Shown: piece by piece, positions 10,913 through 22,760 of the stretch
Layout of the letters: each line of letters begins with the position of its first letter
Position numbering within the stretch: the stretch's first letter is position 1
Assembly: GCF_905171775.1 (NCBI RefSeq)
Contig: NC_053499.1
Location: forward strand, 84,903,169-84,967,168
DNA from: Rana temporaria
Lineage: Eukaryota; Chordata; Amphibia; Anura; Ranidae
DNA: 64,000 nucleotides
Reading direction: 5' to 3'
The notes under the pieces: model-generated
Databases searched by the model: none
What the model was told of the DNA's origin: nothing
Seen by the model: the letters and a program-made list of their open reading frames with translations, nothing else
Position numbers and translations under genes: made by a program

Positions 10913-11059
10913 CAGAGAAAAAAACATTCTACACTATCCTGGGCTCTCCCACCATTAAGACTTTGGCCACACCCACATTTTGCCATTACATGCATCGCAG
11001 CTCACTTACTCCCTCAATTGTCCCTCATTTTGAAGTTCAAAAGTTGGGAGGTATGAGAA
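10913..11059. other. Short unassigned spacer between L1-A and CR1-A
   Basis: It includes TCCCTCATTTTGAAGTTCAA near 11023, which has the feel of a repeat end, but no partner was found. Confidence 0.35.
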
Positions 11060-11235
11060 TAAAAGGTGGATAAAGTACTTGGACCAGATGGCATACACCC
11101 ACAGATCCTAAAAGAATTGAGCTCTGTCATTTCAAAACCATTGTTTCTAGTTTTTAGGCACTCTTTAATGACTGAAATTGTACCACTGGATTGGTGTAAG
11201 GCCAATGTGGTGCCTATATTTAATATGGGATTAAA

Positions 11236-11997
11236 GGCCCAGATTCACGTAGCACTTACGCCGACGTATCTCGAGATACGCCGCGTAAGTGTAACTATGC
11301 ACCGTCGTATCTATGCGCCGTGCCCACAGAACTAGATACGCCTGAAAATAGGCTTCTTCCGACCGATGTAAGTTTCCTACGCCGTCGTATCGTGGGCGCA
11401 TATTTACGCTGGCCGCAAGGGGCACTCGCATTGATTTACGATTCAAATATGCAAATGAGTGAGATACGCCGATTCAAGAACGTACTTGTGCCCGGCGCAT
11501 TAATATATGCGGTTTACGTAAGTCGTACGTCCGGCGTAAAGTTATGTCTCATAAAGCAGGTGTAAGTCAGCAGCATCAATGCAAAATGGCTGCACCAGGG
11601 AACACAGCCGTCGTTATTTACGTCGTTTACGTAGTACGTGAATAGGGCTGGGCGTAGGTTACGTTCACGTCGTAGGCAGTGATTCGACGTATCTTAGGCG
11701 TTCGATCCGACGTGATTCTGAGCATGCGCACTGGGATACGTCCATGGGCCGGCGCATGCGCCGTTCGTTATCCGTATCTTGATGGCGCTCGGCCCATCAT
11801 TTACATGGGGTCACGCCTCATTAGCATGGCTCACGCCCACTGCCACTTACGACGAGTTTCGCCGAGGGAACCCAGCGTAGATTTAGGGGCAAGTGCTTTG
11901 TGAATACTGTGCTCGCCGCTCCGCGCTACATCGGCGTAGCGTATATTCGATACGCTACGCCGGCATAACTATGCGCCAAGGTATGTGAATCTGGGCC
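11236..11997. mobile_element. 762-bp Harbinger-like MITE
   Basis: It starts GGCCCAGATTCACGTAG and ends with the mirrored GTGAATCTGGGCC, flanked by AAA on both sides (11233-11235, 11998-12000). Removing it rejoins the CR1 frame. The interior is full of TACG(C/T)CG-type inverted repeats and has no gene. It shares ends with the large PIF/Harbinger element at 36634-46758, so that transposase type probably moved it. Confidence 0.8.
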
Positions 11998-12518
11998 AAA
12001 GTCTTTTTACCAAGTAACTATAGACCTGTTAGTTTAACTTCTATAGTTGGGAAGAGACTGGAGAGTTTATTAAAAGACCACATAGGGGAGTTCTTGCTAG
12101 AAAAAATTATTTAAGCAACAGACAACATGGATTCACGAAAGACAGACGTTGTCAGAAAAATCAGATTTATTTTTATGAGGTGGTAAGTGGACATGGTATA
12201 GAGGGGTGGCTGTGGACATGGTATACTTGGATTTTGCAAAAGCTTTCGATATAGTTCCCCACACACAGCTAATGTTTAACGTAAAGTCTAAAGGCTTGGA
12301 AAGATCAGTTTGTAAATGGATAGAAAACTGTCTAAAAGTCAGAATTCATAGAGTAGTGGTTAATGATTCTTACACTGAATGGTCTAAGGTTATCACTGGT
12401 GTACCCCAATGTTCACAAAAAGGATACTGGAGGAAGGGCAACCAAACTGATAAAAGGCATGAGGATAGATTAGAGGAACTGAATTTATTCTCTCTTGAAA
12501 AGAGATTAAGGGTGGACA
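11998..12518 (+). pseudogene. CR1-A reverse transcriptase fragment
   Basis: After the MITE the frame reads NYRPVSLTSIVGKRLES, then stops and shifts. The piece at 12206-12535 begins VDMVYLDFAKAFDIVPH (RT catalytic Asp block) and runs to VITGVPQ, the start of the (Q)GSVLGPLLF motif. It then jumps directly to KGYWRKGNQTDKRHEDRLEE, which belongs to the far C-terminal region. The YxDD box is therefore deleted and this RT is not functional. Confidence 0.8.
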
Positions 12519-13264
12519 CAGGGCCATCTTACTGAGCGGGCACCCCTGGGAAAAGCCCGGGGGCCCCACGTTCACCTGGGGCCCCATCAGAGCCAGACAT
12601 GTCAAGCAGCGCCTGAGGGGGGGGGGACGCGCGGCTCCGGCTTTCCGCTCTGATGCGTTTCCTGTAATCCGCCGCTCTCTGCTCCGATATCATGTCAGTG
12701 TCACATGTGTCAAGTAACCCCCCCAGGGCGCACTCTGATGTGTGTCATGTCCTGGTGTCCAGCTCTCTGCTTTCAGATGTGTTCAGGCAGCAGCCCCCCC
12801 CGCCTCTCCGCTCTCCGTCTGATACTGTGACATGTGTCCACAGTCCAGCACCGAGGCCGCTTTTCTCTCTACAGTGTCCATGTCCAGCGGCACAGCCCCC
12901 CACGCTCTCCTGACCATATGACTGGAGCTGAGTACATGGATGCATCATAGGCTATAGCATGGCGCCTCGCGGTGGCTCTCCAGGCTTGGGGGACAGGTGG
13001 AGCCTGGAAGAGGCACCGACACAGAAGCAGCAGGCAGGGACATCGTACAGCAGAGTTGGTGCGAGCAAGGAACAGGCAGCAATCACAGGGTCACTGTTCA
13101 TGTTGTCGGAAGTTTACTGAGCCCAAGACCGTCACCTGGTGACACTGGTGTGGTAAGTAAAAACTGTTGCTTTCTCTCTGAGTTAATGAGATTGTATATG
13201 TGATGACAATGACAAAATTATTAAAATGTGTGCATATATATGTATATGGACTGATCTGCCAAAT

Positions 13265-13595
13265 GCCCACCCGAGGCTGCATTGATTGGCACTGGTGAAG
13301 CAGCATTGATGGGCGCTGGTGAGATGGAATTTGATGGGCGCTGGCAAGGCTGCATTTGATGGGCACAGGTGAGATGGAATTTGATGGGCGCTGGTGAAGC
13401 GGCAATGATTGGCGCTGGTGGGATGGAATTTGATCGGTGCTGGTGAGGTTGCATTTGATCGGTGCTGGTGAGGTTGCATTTGATCGGTGCTGGTGAGATT
13501 GCATTTGATCGGTGCTGGTGAGGTAGCATTTGATCGGTGCTGGTGGGGTTGCATTTAATCGATGCTGGTAGGCTACATTTGATGGGCACTGGTTT
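13265..13595. repeat. Minisatellite, ~25-bp unit
   Basis: About twelve copies of TTGATCGGTGCTGGTGAGGT or the GGGCGCTGGTGA variant, with a 25-bp step that is clearest at 13440-13540. Both strands stay open over it in several frames, so the long predicted peptides here are repeat artefacts. Confidence 0.8.
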
Positions 13596-13904
13596 TAGTC
13601 AGGGGTGGAGCCGGGGGTGGCAAAATTAGGTTTCGCCTAGGGTGTCAAAAATCCTTGCACCAGCCCTGAGTGGGAGTCGGGCTGAGCAGGCACAGGCAGT
13701 CCAGCGTGCGGCGGCATCTTTGGTTCTGCCTGCAAGCTGGGCTGTCACCACCTCTCCTGAGCCTCCCTGAGTGGCTGAGCGAGCTAAAGCAGAGGGGGGC
13801 AGCGAAGCTCAAGTGCTGACGTTGAGGGGGCCTGAAGAGAAAAAACTGTGCTGATCCCCCTCGAGCAGGCGCTGTCAGAAGAGGGCTTTTTTTCTTGCCT
13901 AAGT

Positions 13905-14510
13905 GACACGCTAAATCTGGTGACAGGGGACGGGTGGCAAGTGACACGCTGAATCTGGTAGCAGGGGATGGGTTGCAATTGAGACACTGAATCTGGTGAC
14001 AAGGGACGGTGGCAAGTGACATGCTGAATCTGGTGTCAGGCAACAGTAGCAAGTGACATGCTGAATCTGGTGTCAGGCGACGCTGGCAAGTGACATGCTG
14101 AATCTGGTGTCAGGCGACGGTGGCAAGTGACATGCTGAATCTGGTGGCAGGGGACAGTGGCAATTGACACACTGAATCTGGTGGCAGGGGACGGTGGCAA
14201 TTGACACACTGAATCTGGTGGCAGGGGACAGTGGCAATCGACACACTGAATCTGGTGACAAAGGACGGTGGCAAGTGACATGCTGAATCTGGTGGCAGGG
14301 GACGGTGGCAATTGACACACTGAATCTGGTGGCAGGGGACAGTGGCAATCGACACACTGAATTTGGTGACAAAGGACGGTGGCAAGTGACATGCTGAATC
14401 TGGTGGCAGGGGACGGTGGCAAGTGACATGCTGAATCTGGTGGCAGGGGACGGTGGCAAGGGACATGCTGAATCTGGTGGCAGGGGACGGGTGGAAAGTG
14501 ACATGCTGTA
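13905..14510. repeat. Minisatellite, 37-bp unit
   Basis: About sixteen copies of a unit containing CTGAATCTGGTGGCAGGGGA followed by CGGTGGCAA(T/G)TGACA. Starts at 14171 and 14208 show the 37-bp step. Because 37 is not a multiple of three, all three minus-strand frames rotate through the same Cys/His/Pro-rich peptide. It is not a gene. Confidence 0.85.
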
Positions 14511-14765
14511 AAGTAGAAATATTTTACTTTCATTATTGAGAGGTGCGTAAATTGGGGCAGGCTTGTAGGCCCCCCATAGCATTACTTTGCCCAGGAGCCC
14601 ATGATGCTATTAAGATGTCCCTGGGTGGATATGATCAATATGAGTGGTCCATACAGTGAACTTGGTGTTGAGTTATTCACTTTAAGAACATCACAGAGCA
14701 CAAGGGGGCACTCTTTACATCTTACATCTTTAATCTCCAAATACAGAAATGTTTCTTCACAGTAA

Positions 14766-15206
14766 AGCCCTGTAAACACGGCTGGGAATCCCGTCAGGAA
14801 AAAAACGTTGGTTTTCCTGACGGGATTCCTGGCAAGCTTGCCGTGCATATGAACGGCCATTCAAAAGAACTGCTGTTCTTCTGAATGGCAAGAACGTGGT
14901 GACGTCATCGACGACGAGAGGGCACGTCACATTCGATGCCGTCCCCGCCATCTTGCTACACCCTACACTACCCTTGTATGCTACCGCAAATGCGTCAAAG
15001 TCTCATCGAGCATGCGCGGGTTAACCTGGGGACAGGTCAGCATATTGACAAACCTTTTTTCGAGAAAATATAGAGCACGTTCTATTTTTCTCATCGGGAT
15101 TCCCGGCAGTTTTCTCGACGAGAAAGTATACACACGCGCGGTTTTCATGGCAAAAAGCTCTCCCAGCAGTTTTCTTGCAGAGAAAACTGGTCGTGTGTAC
15201 GAGACT
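14766..15206. mobile_element. 441-bp MITE with 3-bp target duplication
   Basis: TAA flanks both ends (14763-14765, 15207-15209). The left end AGCCCTGTAAACACG and the mirror of the right end, AGTCTCGTACACACG, are diverged inverted repeats. Inner hairpin arms CCCGTCAGGAAAA and TTTTCCTGACGGG lie at 14789-14827. Removing the MITE restores the CR1 3'-end sequence. The 3-bp TAA duplication fits the PIF/Harbinger group. Confidence 0.7.
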
Positions 15207-15525
15207 TAAGAGCTGTGAAAATGTGGAATAGACTTCAAGAGCTGGTTCTGCCTAGTTCAGTAGATTGCTTTAAAAAAAGACCTGGATTATTTCCTAAATG
15301 TACATAATATAACTGGATACTAACATGTATAGGTAAAAAGTTGATCCAGAAAAAAAATGTCTAGATGTGAACGGAGTCTTAATGCTGAAGCTTGAAAAAC
15401 ACTTCTAGCATAAAGTAGTGTGCATGGACACATAATATAAAACATTTAGCTTCTAGGAGCAGAAAAAAATTGCTCAGAATAGCTTCTAGGAGCTTAAAAA
15501 AAATGCTAGAGTGCATGGAGCCTAA

Positions 15526-16250
15526 GGGGCAGATCCACAGAGATCTGCACCCGCGCAGCGTATCAGAGATACGCTACGCCGCCGTTACTTACCCGGCTTT
15601 AGTTCCAATCCTTAAAGATTTTGCGGTGGCGTAGTCTATCTCTAAGGGTCTATCGTAAGGGCGCGGAATTCAAATTGGTGATTAGGGGGCGTGTTTCATT
15701 TAAATGAAGCGCGTCCCCGCGCCGAATGAACTGCGCATGCGCCGTCCCTAAATTTCCCGCCGTGCATTGCGCTAAATGACGTCGCAAGGACGTCATTTTT
15801 TTAACATAGACGTGAATTACGTCCATCCCGATTCACGGACGACTTACGCAAACCCCCAAAAAAAAATTCAAATTAAACGCGGGAACAACGGCCATACTTA
15901 ACATAGCAGGTTTAACTATACGCAACGAAATACCAGCTTTAACTATACGGCGGAAAAAGCCGACTAGAGACGCCGTAAAAAAATGCGACGGCCGCTTATA
16001 CGTTCGTGGATCGTCGGAAATAGCTAATTTGCATACCCGACGCAGAAAACGACGTGAACGCCACCCAGCGGACGCCGAAGAATTGCATCTTAGATCCGAA
16101 GGTGTACGAAGACGTACACCTGTCGGATCTAACCCAGATGCCGTTGTATCTTGTTTTGAAGATTCAAAACAACGATACGACGCTGGTAATTTGAAAGTAC
16201 GCCGGCGTATCAGTAGATACGCCGGCGTACTCGCTCTGTGGATCTGCCCC
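15526..16250. mobile_element. 725-bp Harbinger-like MITE
   Basis: Ends GGGGCAGATCCACAGAG and CTCTGTGGATCTGCCCC are perfect inverted repeats. TAA occurs beside both ends (15523-15525, and 16252-16254 one base out), suggesting a 3-bp duplication with one terminal base lost. The interior is CpG-rich with TACGCCGGCGTA-type palindromes. It has no gene. Confidence 0.75.
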
Positions 16251-16341
16251 ATAATGTTCAAGTAGAGAAAAACAGTCCATGCTAAAAAAAAAAAAAAAAA
16301 AAAAAATCATACTGTCAGGATATGATCCTGAATATACATAT

Positions 16342-17315
16342 AGGCAAAACGACTACTGCGCTAAAGAGAAAATTAAATATGAAAAAAAAAAAAAAATGCC
16401 ACTATATAAATTAAGTGCGCATATTGATAATAAAAGGATAGCAATGACTAAACATAACTAAATCAAATAAGAGTGCCACACTTGAATAAATTAAAAACAA
16501 TAAAAAACAGTTTCGTCGCAAAGAGGACGTGGTCACAGGATAACGGGCGGCGCTCTGACCACCGCTTAAATAGACTAACTGATCTCATAACCTCGCTGTG
16601 AGTCACATGGGGACCGTTTGGAAGCCATGAAGCCGACGAAACGTTGGGCAGGCGACGTTCTGACGTCACCGCGTCACCAGCTGAACCCGGAAGACGGGCA
16701 GGCATATCGAGGAGCCGGCCGGCTCGATATTTTTACATGCGTTTTGATGTCTTCAACATTGTAAGTGCAATTTTTTATACTTTATTAAACACCCCCTGGA
16801 TTTTACACTATGCGAGTTCTCTTTTCCTAACATATTGGTGTAATTACTGGATGTGAACCGCTGTATGGAGGATTACCTTGGTGGAAAGCTGTGGTGAAAT
16901 TATCAACCCTAAGCGAGTTTGATCTCCTAACCAGAGATCAGTACCATCCGGTAAGAGGCAGCCATTACCTATGGTGGCGGTTTTCTTTCTTCACATTTCT
17001 GGATATCAGCGGTTGTGCACTGGTGGATATTCATTACTTCAGACACTTTTGTGATTTCATATCCACTGTTTGGGGATCATATTTCTATGGACTGTAGATC
17101 TTAATTTATGGACAGTTCATCCATTGGACTTCCTTTCATCACACCTGTTTTTTATTGTTTTTCATTTATTCACGTGTGGCACTCTTATTTGATTTAGTTA
17201 TGTTTAGTCATTGCTATCCCTTTATTATCAATATGCGCACTTTATTTATATAGTGGCATTTTTTTTTTTTTTTCATATTTAATTTTCTCTTTAGCGCAGC
17301 TGTCGTTTTGCCTAT
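16342..17315. repeat. Foldback: ~170-bp inverted arms around a Penelope-LTR-like core
   Basis: The left arm (16342-16511) and right arm (17145-17315) are mirror images. Both carry AGTGCGCATATTGATAATAA, AACATAACTAAATCAAATAA and AGAGTGCCACAC in matching order. The 630-bp core contains GACGAAACGTTGGGC (16634), GTAAGTGCAATTTTTTATAC and TTTATTAAACACC. These are echoed at 22270-22310, downstream of the Penelope RT, so the core probably belongs to Penelope terminal repeats. It has no coding content. Confidence 0.6.
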
Positions 17316-18485
17316 TTGTTGTTTGTGTAATATAACACTGTTTAGCTGCTGCTGGTTACCTTTGAATGAGCGCAATATTTTTTCCACTACTAAATATACA
17401 GTACATAACCACATCTCTAATATCAAAATGACCATTATAAAAGGGAGAAAGTAATAAGAAAAAAAAGATGAAAATATACCAAAAGTCATATACAATTGCC
17501 CAATTAAGCTGCTTGTATTGAAAGGAACTGATGTATTCTGGGCTTTTTATACAGAACATAAATACTGAGCGCATTGGTATGTCTCAAAGTTTAAAAATGA
17601 AAGTGGCAAAGACATTAATACACATTCTGTTCTTACCCGTATCTTATCAGTGAATGTCAGATTGATTTCATGGACAAATGGATTTGGAATTTGTGGCGGG
17701 ATAAAAGATTTCTGCCGAGGCAATAGCGGTGCCCGATAATGTAATACCATTCCAGCCTTAAAAGTAAATAAAAAAAAGACCACAAATACAAGTAAAAATT
17801 GTGGGTTATAAATAAAGCAAAATTTTATTTAACTAGTAGACAGTTTTTACGCATACATTATAAAAGAAACCCTTCACAGTAAAAATCAAATTTGTCTGGA
17901 AGCTCTGGGCTTTCCTAGAACCCCAGCATAAACTGGTCCACATAGCTTTAGCATTTCCAGATATGTACCGCAGTACTTTCAGATAGATGTGGTTACTTTC
18001 TAGCTCCTTTTAACTAACCTCACTAAAGCACACCTAATTATTTCAGAATGTGTCATTGTCCCTCTAAGCTCTCTTTCCACTACTACCATTAAAAAATAAT
18101 CAAAGTTCCAGAATGACAGGCAGTTAAACATACTGTGAAATAATAAATCACAATTACCCATGTTTTTGTAAACTCTTCATGGATGTCCCTTATTATGCTT
18201 ATCTCTTTATTTATTTATTTTGGGGGGGGGGGGGGGTTGAGAAGACAAGAATAGGCAACATGACAAAATGTGGGAATAAAGCAGAAAAGGAGTAAAACTT
18301 TTACCCAAATCAACACAAATATGGTGGCAAATAAGAATGGGCCAGTAATAACTGACCCTGGTGTACTAAAGAGGTAATCGCACTTTGCAAAGCAAATTTT
18401 CATTTATCTTAGTAAATGAGGTACGACAAAATAAATTCACTTTGCAAAAAAAAAAAAAATCATAATTATAACTATATATTTAACA
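17316..18485. other. AT-rich stretch with nothing recognisable
   Basis: No ORF, inverted repeat or RNA feature that I can support. It contains a G-run at about 18222-18236 and A-runs. It may be old intergenic DNA or an eroded part of the neighbouring Penelope element. Confidence 0.45.
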
Positions 18486-20004
18486 TAATTAGCCAGTGAA
18501 TTTGATCCGTGTCCCGTCGACCCCACTGATGTTCACAATACCGTTTAATTTAAACTGGATTTCTATCTAGTGGGGTCGAGGGGCAAGGATCTAGATTTAT
18601 TTCAGAGGATGGTGGAGAAGGATCTTGCTTACCTTGCTCGTAGTTGCCACCAGGGTCCTCTTAGACATAACAATCTGTCAGTTTCAGAGAGACAAGCTGT
18701 CAAAAATGTAGAGTCTGACAACAGTATAGTGATCAGGAATGTCGACAAAGGCATGACAGTAGTCATTTTGAATTCTGACATGTATAAAAATGAGGCATTG
18801 CAGGAATTGTCTGATACTGACACTTATTAAAAGCTTCGAGCGGATCCCACCACTCCTTTTAAAAAGGTTTTATTTTCTCTTTTGGACAGAGCCACACACG
18901 CTGGCATCTTCCCCCGAAAAAGAAAACGATGTTCATTCCTGAGTGTCCAATCATGCCCATATTCCAGCATTTACCCAAGGTCCACAAAGGGTTAAATCTG
19001 CTTGTTGGGAGACCCATAGTTGCGAGGATCGGCTCCCTCAATGAACATCTCGGTGAGTGGTTGGATGGTCAACTGCAGCCCTTGGTGATCAAACTTCCAG
19101 GCTACTTAAAATATACCAAACAACTTCTGATTAAATTAAACAATTTCCAATGGAAAGAAAATGACAGATGGATTAGCTGTGATGTTTCCAACCTGTATTC
19201 CTGTATTCTACACCATCTGGGTATACAGGCGGTAGCCATGTTTCCACGAGAATCAGGGAGATTCTCATTGATTCTTCAGGATTTCATTTTACAGTCCCTA
19301 GAATACCTGTTAAACGCACAATTTCTTCATGTTTGACGGGGGCTATTATCTCCAGAGATGCAGGGCCTCCATGGGAGCGAAATTTTCGTCTTCCCTTGCC
19401 AATCTATTCATGGGTTGGTGGGAGAGGTCCCGCATCTTTGGACATGATAGCCCCCGCCGTCTCGATACAGAATTTTACTGTTGTTACATAGACGACCTAT
19501 TGTTCATCACCTCTGATGAGGAGGCCAACCTTGACAGTTGGCTCACATACCTTAATGATAACCATCTCAATCTGAGGTTTACTGGTGACCTCCGTGTGAC
19601 CACCATTGACTTTTTGGATGTCAAGCTCTCTGGAGCGGGACACACTGTGGTCACCACCCTACATAGGAAACCCAGGCAGGCAACGCCCTCCTGAGAGACG
19701 ATTAAGCCCATCCAGGGCATACCATCAGGGGGGTTCCATATGGACATTTTCTTCGACTCAAACGCATCTACAGTGCACCAGATAATTATAGGAAAGAAGC
19801 TCAAGGAGATGGTACTAAGGTTTAAATATAGGGGTTACCCCAGCAACATCATTGACAGAGCCCTCTCAGCCACCAGTGCCATTCCTATTGATAGCCTGTT
19901 GGATAACACCAAAAAAAACGACTAATGCCCATGACACTTGCAGGACTTTTGGGAACATCCCGGTCTTTTCTACCCCGTTTAGTTCTGAATTTACTATCAC
20001 ATTG
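18486..20004 (+). pseudogene. Penelope-like element reverse transcriptase
   Basis: The pieces follow the Penelope-like RT order. At 18570-18830, NVDKGMTVVILNSDMY leads to ELSDTDTY. At 18929, FQHLPKVHKGLN is followed by GRPIVARIGSLNEHLG and GYLKYTKQ. Next come SCDVSNLYSCI, ASMGAKFSSSLANLFMG, and the active-site box CYIDDLLFI with YIDD at 19485-19496. The last blocks are NLRFTGDLRVTTIDFLDV and LHRKP. A stop at 18828, a frameshift near 18900, a stop near 19336 and another near 19692 disable it. No GIY-YIG endonuclease is visible. Downstream it is cut by L1-B. Confidence 0.85.
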
Positions 20005-22140
20005 CGAGGGAATTTAGATCGTTCTACGATTCCCTTTACAATCTATCCACGGTTCTGCCCACCGGAGCTGAGACCGCAGACTATATAGCCACGTCCCTAC
20101 CATCCGAGGCTAGGGCTATGTTGGAGAACCCATTACACTTCCGGAATTACAGCTGGCAATGGGTCGTGCTAAGCCAGGTAAGGCCCCAGGCCCAGATGGT
20201 CTTACCATCCCGTATTAAAGAGCACTGTTCCCCTCTTTGGGCCATCACCTCCAAGACCTATTTAACGGCCTGGGCTCGGGGGGTAAATTCCATGAGTCCA
20301 CCTTACAGGCACATATTGCGGTCATACCTAAGGAGGGGAAGGACGCTGCTCAGTGCAAGAGTTATCGTCCTATCTCCCTCCTGAACACCAATTTAAAGTT
20401 GTTCACTAAGATTATAGCCTCCAGACTGCAACAACACTTGACGCGGCTTATTCACTTAGATCAAGTTGGATTTATCCCGACTAGAGAGGCTAGGGACAAC
20501 ACCACGAAGGTGTTGAACTTGCTCCAGGTCGCTAATACCAATAGGACACAGTGGGGTAGATTCAGGCACCTGCGCTTTATGTTACGGCGGCGCAGCGTAT
20601 CGTATTTACGCTACACCTCCGCAACTTACAGGAGCAAGTGCTGCATTCACAAAGCACTTGCTCCGTAAGTTGCGGCGGCGTAGCGTAAATGGGGCCGGCG
20701 TAAGCGTGCGTAATTCAAATGTGGAAGGGGATGTGATTGACATTTTGTATGCACCGTCCGTGTACATATCCCAGTGTGCATTGCTTCCAAGTACGGTGCA
20801 ACGACGTATTGGTTTCGACGTGAGCGTAAATTACGTCCAGCCCTATTCGCGAACGACTTACGAAAACGACGTAAAAAATTCAAATTTCGAAGCGGGAACG
20901 ACGTCCATACTTAACATTGGCTGCGCCTCCTAATAGCAGGAGCAACCTTACGCAGAAAAAGCCTTTACGCAAACTACGTAAAAAACTACTGCCAGGCGCA
21001 CGTACGTTTGTGAATCGGCGTATCTAGGTAATTTGCATATTCTAAGCCGAAAACAACGGAAGCGCCCCTAGCGGCCAAGGTAATATTGCACACAATTCTA
21101 CGCCGCCGCATTCAAGTTACGTCGGCGGAGGAAGCCTATTTTTTAAGCGTTTCTGCCTTTGAGAATAGACGTAACAACGTAACAATACGCCGGCGCAGAT
21201 TTAAAATTACGGCGGCGTATCTGGAGATACGCCGCCGTAATAGCTACCTGAATCTACCCCAGTGTGTCTTTCTCGGAACGGACGCCGAAAAAGCATTCGA
21301 CCGGTTAAGATGGGTTTTTATGACGGCAACGCTAAGACATATAGGGATGGGCCCCAATATGTTACACTGGATAGCTGCAGCCTATTCCAACCCAACGACC
21401 AGGGTACGAGCAAATAGAGTGCTCTCTGACGCTTTCCCAATTACTAACGGTACCAGGCAGGGCTGCCCACTCTCGCCCCTACTGTTTGCGCTTTCCCTGG
21501 AGCCCTTCCTGTGCCGAGTGAGACTAAACCCAGGCATATCCGGGATAGAGGTTAATAAATCATACCATAAGGTCTCAGCGTATGCGGATGATTTAATGTT
21601 CTCACTAGCAAACCCAGAAACCTCCCTCCCCAATTTAATGCAAGAATTCAACATTTATGGCTGACACTCCAACCTTAAAATAAACTTTGCAAAATCGGTG
21701 GGGATGGGGGTGGGCCTGTCGCGGGCGCAGCTTTCACGCCTCCGCTCTAGCTTTGCCCTGCAGTGGACGGAAACAGCCTTGACGTACCTGGGGACACGTA
21801 TTCCTCCAAATTTCGCCCAATTATTCCAGCAGAACTTCCCACCCCTCCTTCAAAAGGTCAAGACATTACTGGACCAGTGGAACAGCGGCCTACATTCCTG
21901 GTTTGGCCGCTGTAACATTCTCAAGATGACAATCCTGCCAAAGTTTTTGTACCTTATGCAGGCTTTGCCAATACACATACCCCTAGACTATTTTAAACAA
22001 ATTCAGTCAGTTTTTATGAGGTTCGTTTGGGCGGGGAGGAAGCCAACACTACATAAAAGGATACTATCACGCCCCAAAACACACGGGGGTCTGGCACTGC
22101 CAGATATCCGAACTTACTATTCAACAATCCACCTCAGTCG
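20005..22140 (+). mobile_element. L1/Tx1-type LINE copy B (RT part only)
   Basis: A 5'-truncated L1 joins the Penelope sequence at about 20005 (frame FRSFYDSLYNL). It contains GKAPGPDGLTIPYYK, CKSYRPISLLNTNLKLF and DQVGFIPTREARDN. After a MITE it resumes with GTDAEKAFDRLRW, NGTRQGCPLSPLLF and an intact AYADDLMFS box (YADD at 21581-21592). It runs on to LPDIRTYYSTIHLS near 22130, where Penelope-type sequence returns. There are frameshifts near 20235 and a stop at 21662, and no endonuclease, ORF1 or 3' tail. Confidence 0.85.
20553..21260. mobile_element. 708-bp Harbinger-like MITE inside L1-B
   Basis: Ends GGGGTAGATTCAGG and CCTGAATCTACCCC are inverted repeats, and AGT flanks both sides (20550-20552, 21261-21263). 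Excising it with one AGT brings the L1 RT frame back together across the DAEKAFDRL block. The interior has GGCGGCGTA-type arms and no gene. Confidence 0.85.
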
Positions 22141-22760
22141 GGTGCCCAAGACGACGTCAATTGTATGACCAAACGTACGTCGGGAAGGTGACGTGCTGAC
22201 GTATGACGTGACGGTCCGAGCGGACGGGCGTTCGAGTAAGCAGGCTGGCTTTACATATTCTTCACTTTTAAATTACTACTCTGTTGTAAGTGCATTTTAT
22301 TTTATTAAACGTGGCAATACTTTTACGTACTTCACTATTTGAGCCCATTATTCTTTTTGGTATACCATCGATGACGGGTTATCTGGAGGATCCATGGTGC
22401 ATTTGAGTTTGTTGCTGGTTCATACAAATGCCCTGGCTTGGGTTTATAGCCACAAGCTGGTTATACTTGGTAAGCCTCCATCTCATAAGGTGTTTTCTAG
22501 TGGTGGTGGTATCTACATCCAAGTCACGATTGTTTGTATTTGCACCTTTTGCTTGTTGAACTTCACTATGTGAGTTCATTGAATTTAGAATTTTCTGTTT
22601 TGATGCTCAAGCTGACTAGGGATTTATATGTTGTGGTGCTAAACTTTCTATTACTAGAAGTTTGCTGCAGGGATTTATGGTGTTTTCAGGTTAGATATAA
22701 CACTCACTTTTCCCTTAGTTCTGAGCTCCGCTCCCCGCATCCAGGCCGCTATCATACAGC
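22141..22760 (+). mobile_element. Penelope-type terminal repeat (degenerate)
   Basis: The order GACGTCAATTGTATGACC, AAACGTACGTCGGG, GTTGTAAGTGCATTTTATTT, ATTAAAC parallels the core of the foldback at 16600-16800. The first two blocks resemble a hammerhead (a GUCA/UGAC stem, CAAAC instead of GAAAC, then GUC-GGG), but the CUGAUGA box is lost. It follows the Penelope RT once L1-B is subtracted, so I read it as that element's 3' repeat. Confidence 0.45.

Larger units (their letters stand above)
12519..14623. mobile_element. 2.1-kb hAT-type non-autonomous element
   Basis: The left end CAGGGCCATCTTACTGAG and the mirror of the right end, CAGGGACATCTTAATAGC, form terminal inverted repeats of roughly 35 bp. 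The flanks GGTGGACA (12511-12518) and GGTGGATA (14624-14631) are an 8-bp target duplication with one change, the hAT signature. The interior holds two minisatellites and no transposase. It sits inside CR1-A. Confidence 0.75.
11060..15350 (+). mobile_element. CR1-type LINE copy A, interrupted three times
   Basis: Pieces at 11060-11235, 11998-12518, 14624-14765 and 15207-15350 read in order as a CR1 ORF2 and its 3' tail. The markers are GPDGIHPQILKEL, NYRPVSLTS with GKRLE, VYLDFAKAFDIVPH, the LEELNLFSLEKRLR block, and then a MWNRLQELVLPSSVDCF-like end. The inserts are MITEs at 11236-11997 and 14766-15206 and a hAT-type element at 12519-14623, each with a target duplication. A deletion has also removed the catalytic F/YxDD segment. 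Confidence 0.8.

Noticed and set aside
13091..13589. Repeated SNATSPAPIKC-type minus-strand frames
   Set aside because: Products of the 25-bp minisatellite.
14036..14582. Overlapping 118-169-codon minus-strand frames with repeated Cys/His (CHQIQ, CHLPPSP)
   Set aside because: A 37-bp array rotates the same peptide through three frames. The zinc-finger look is coincidental.
16595..16660. Hammerhead ribozyme near GACGAAACGTTGGGC
   Set aside because: The CUGAUGA box reads CCAUGA and no stem II forms. Kept only as a Penelope-family marker.
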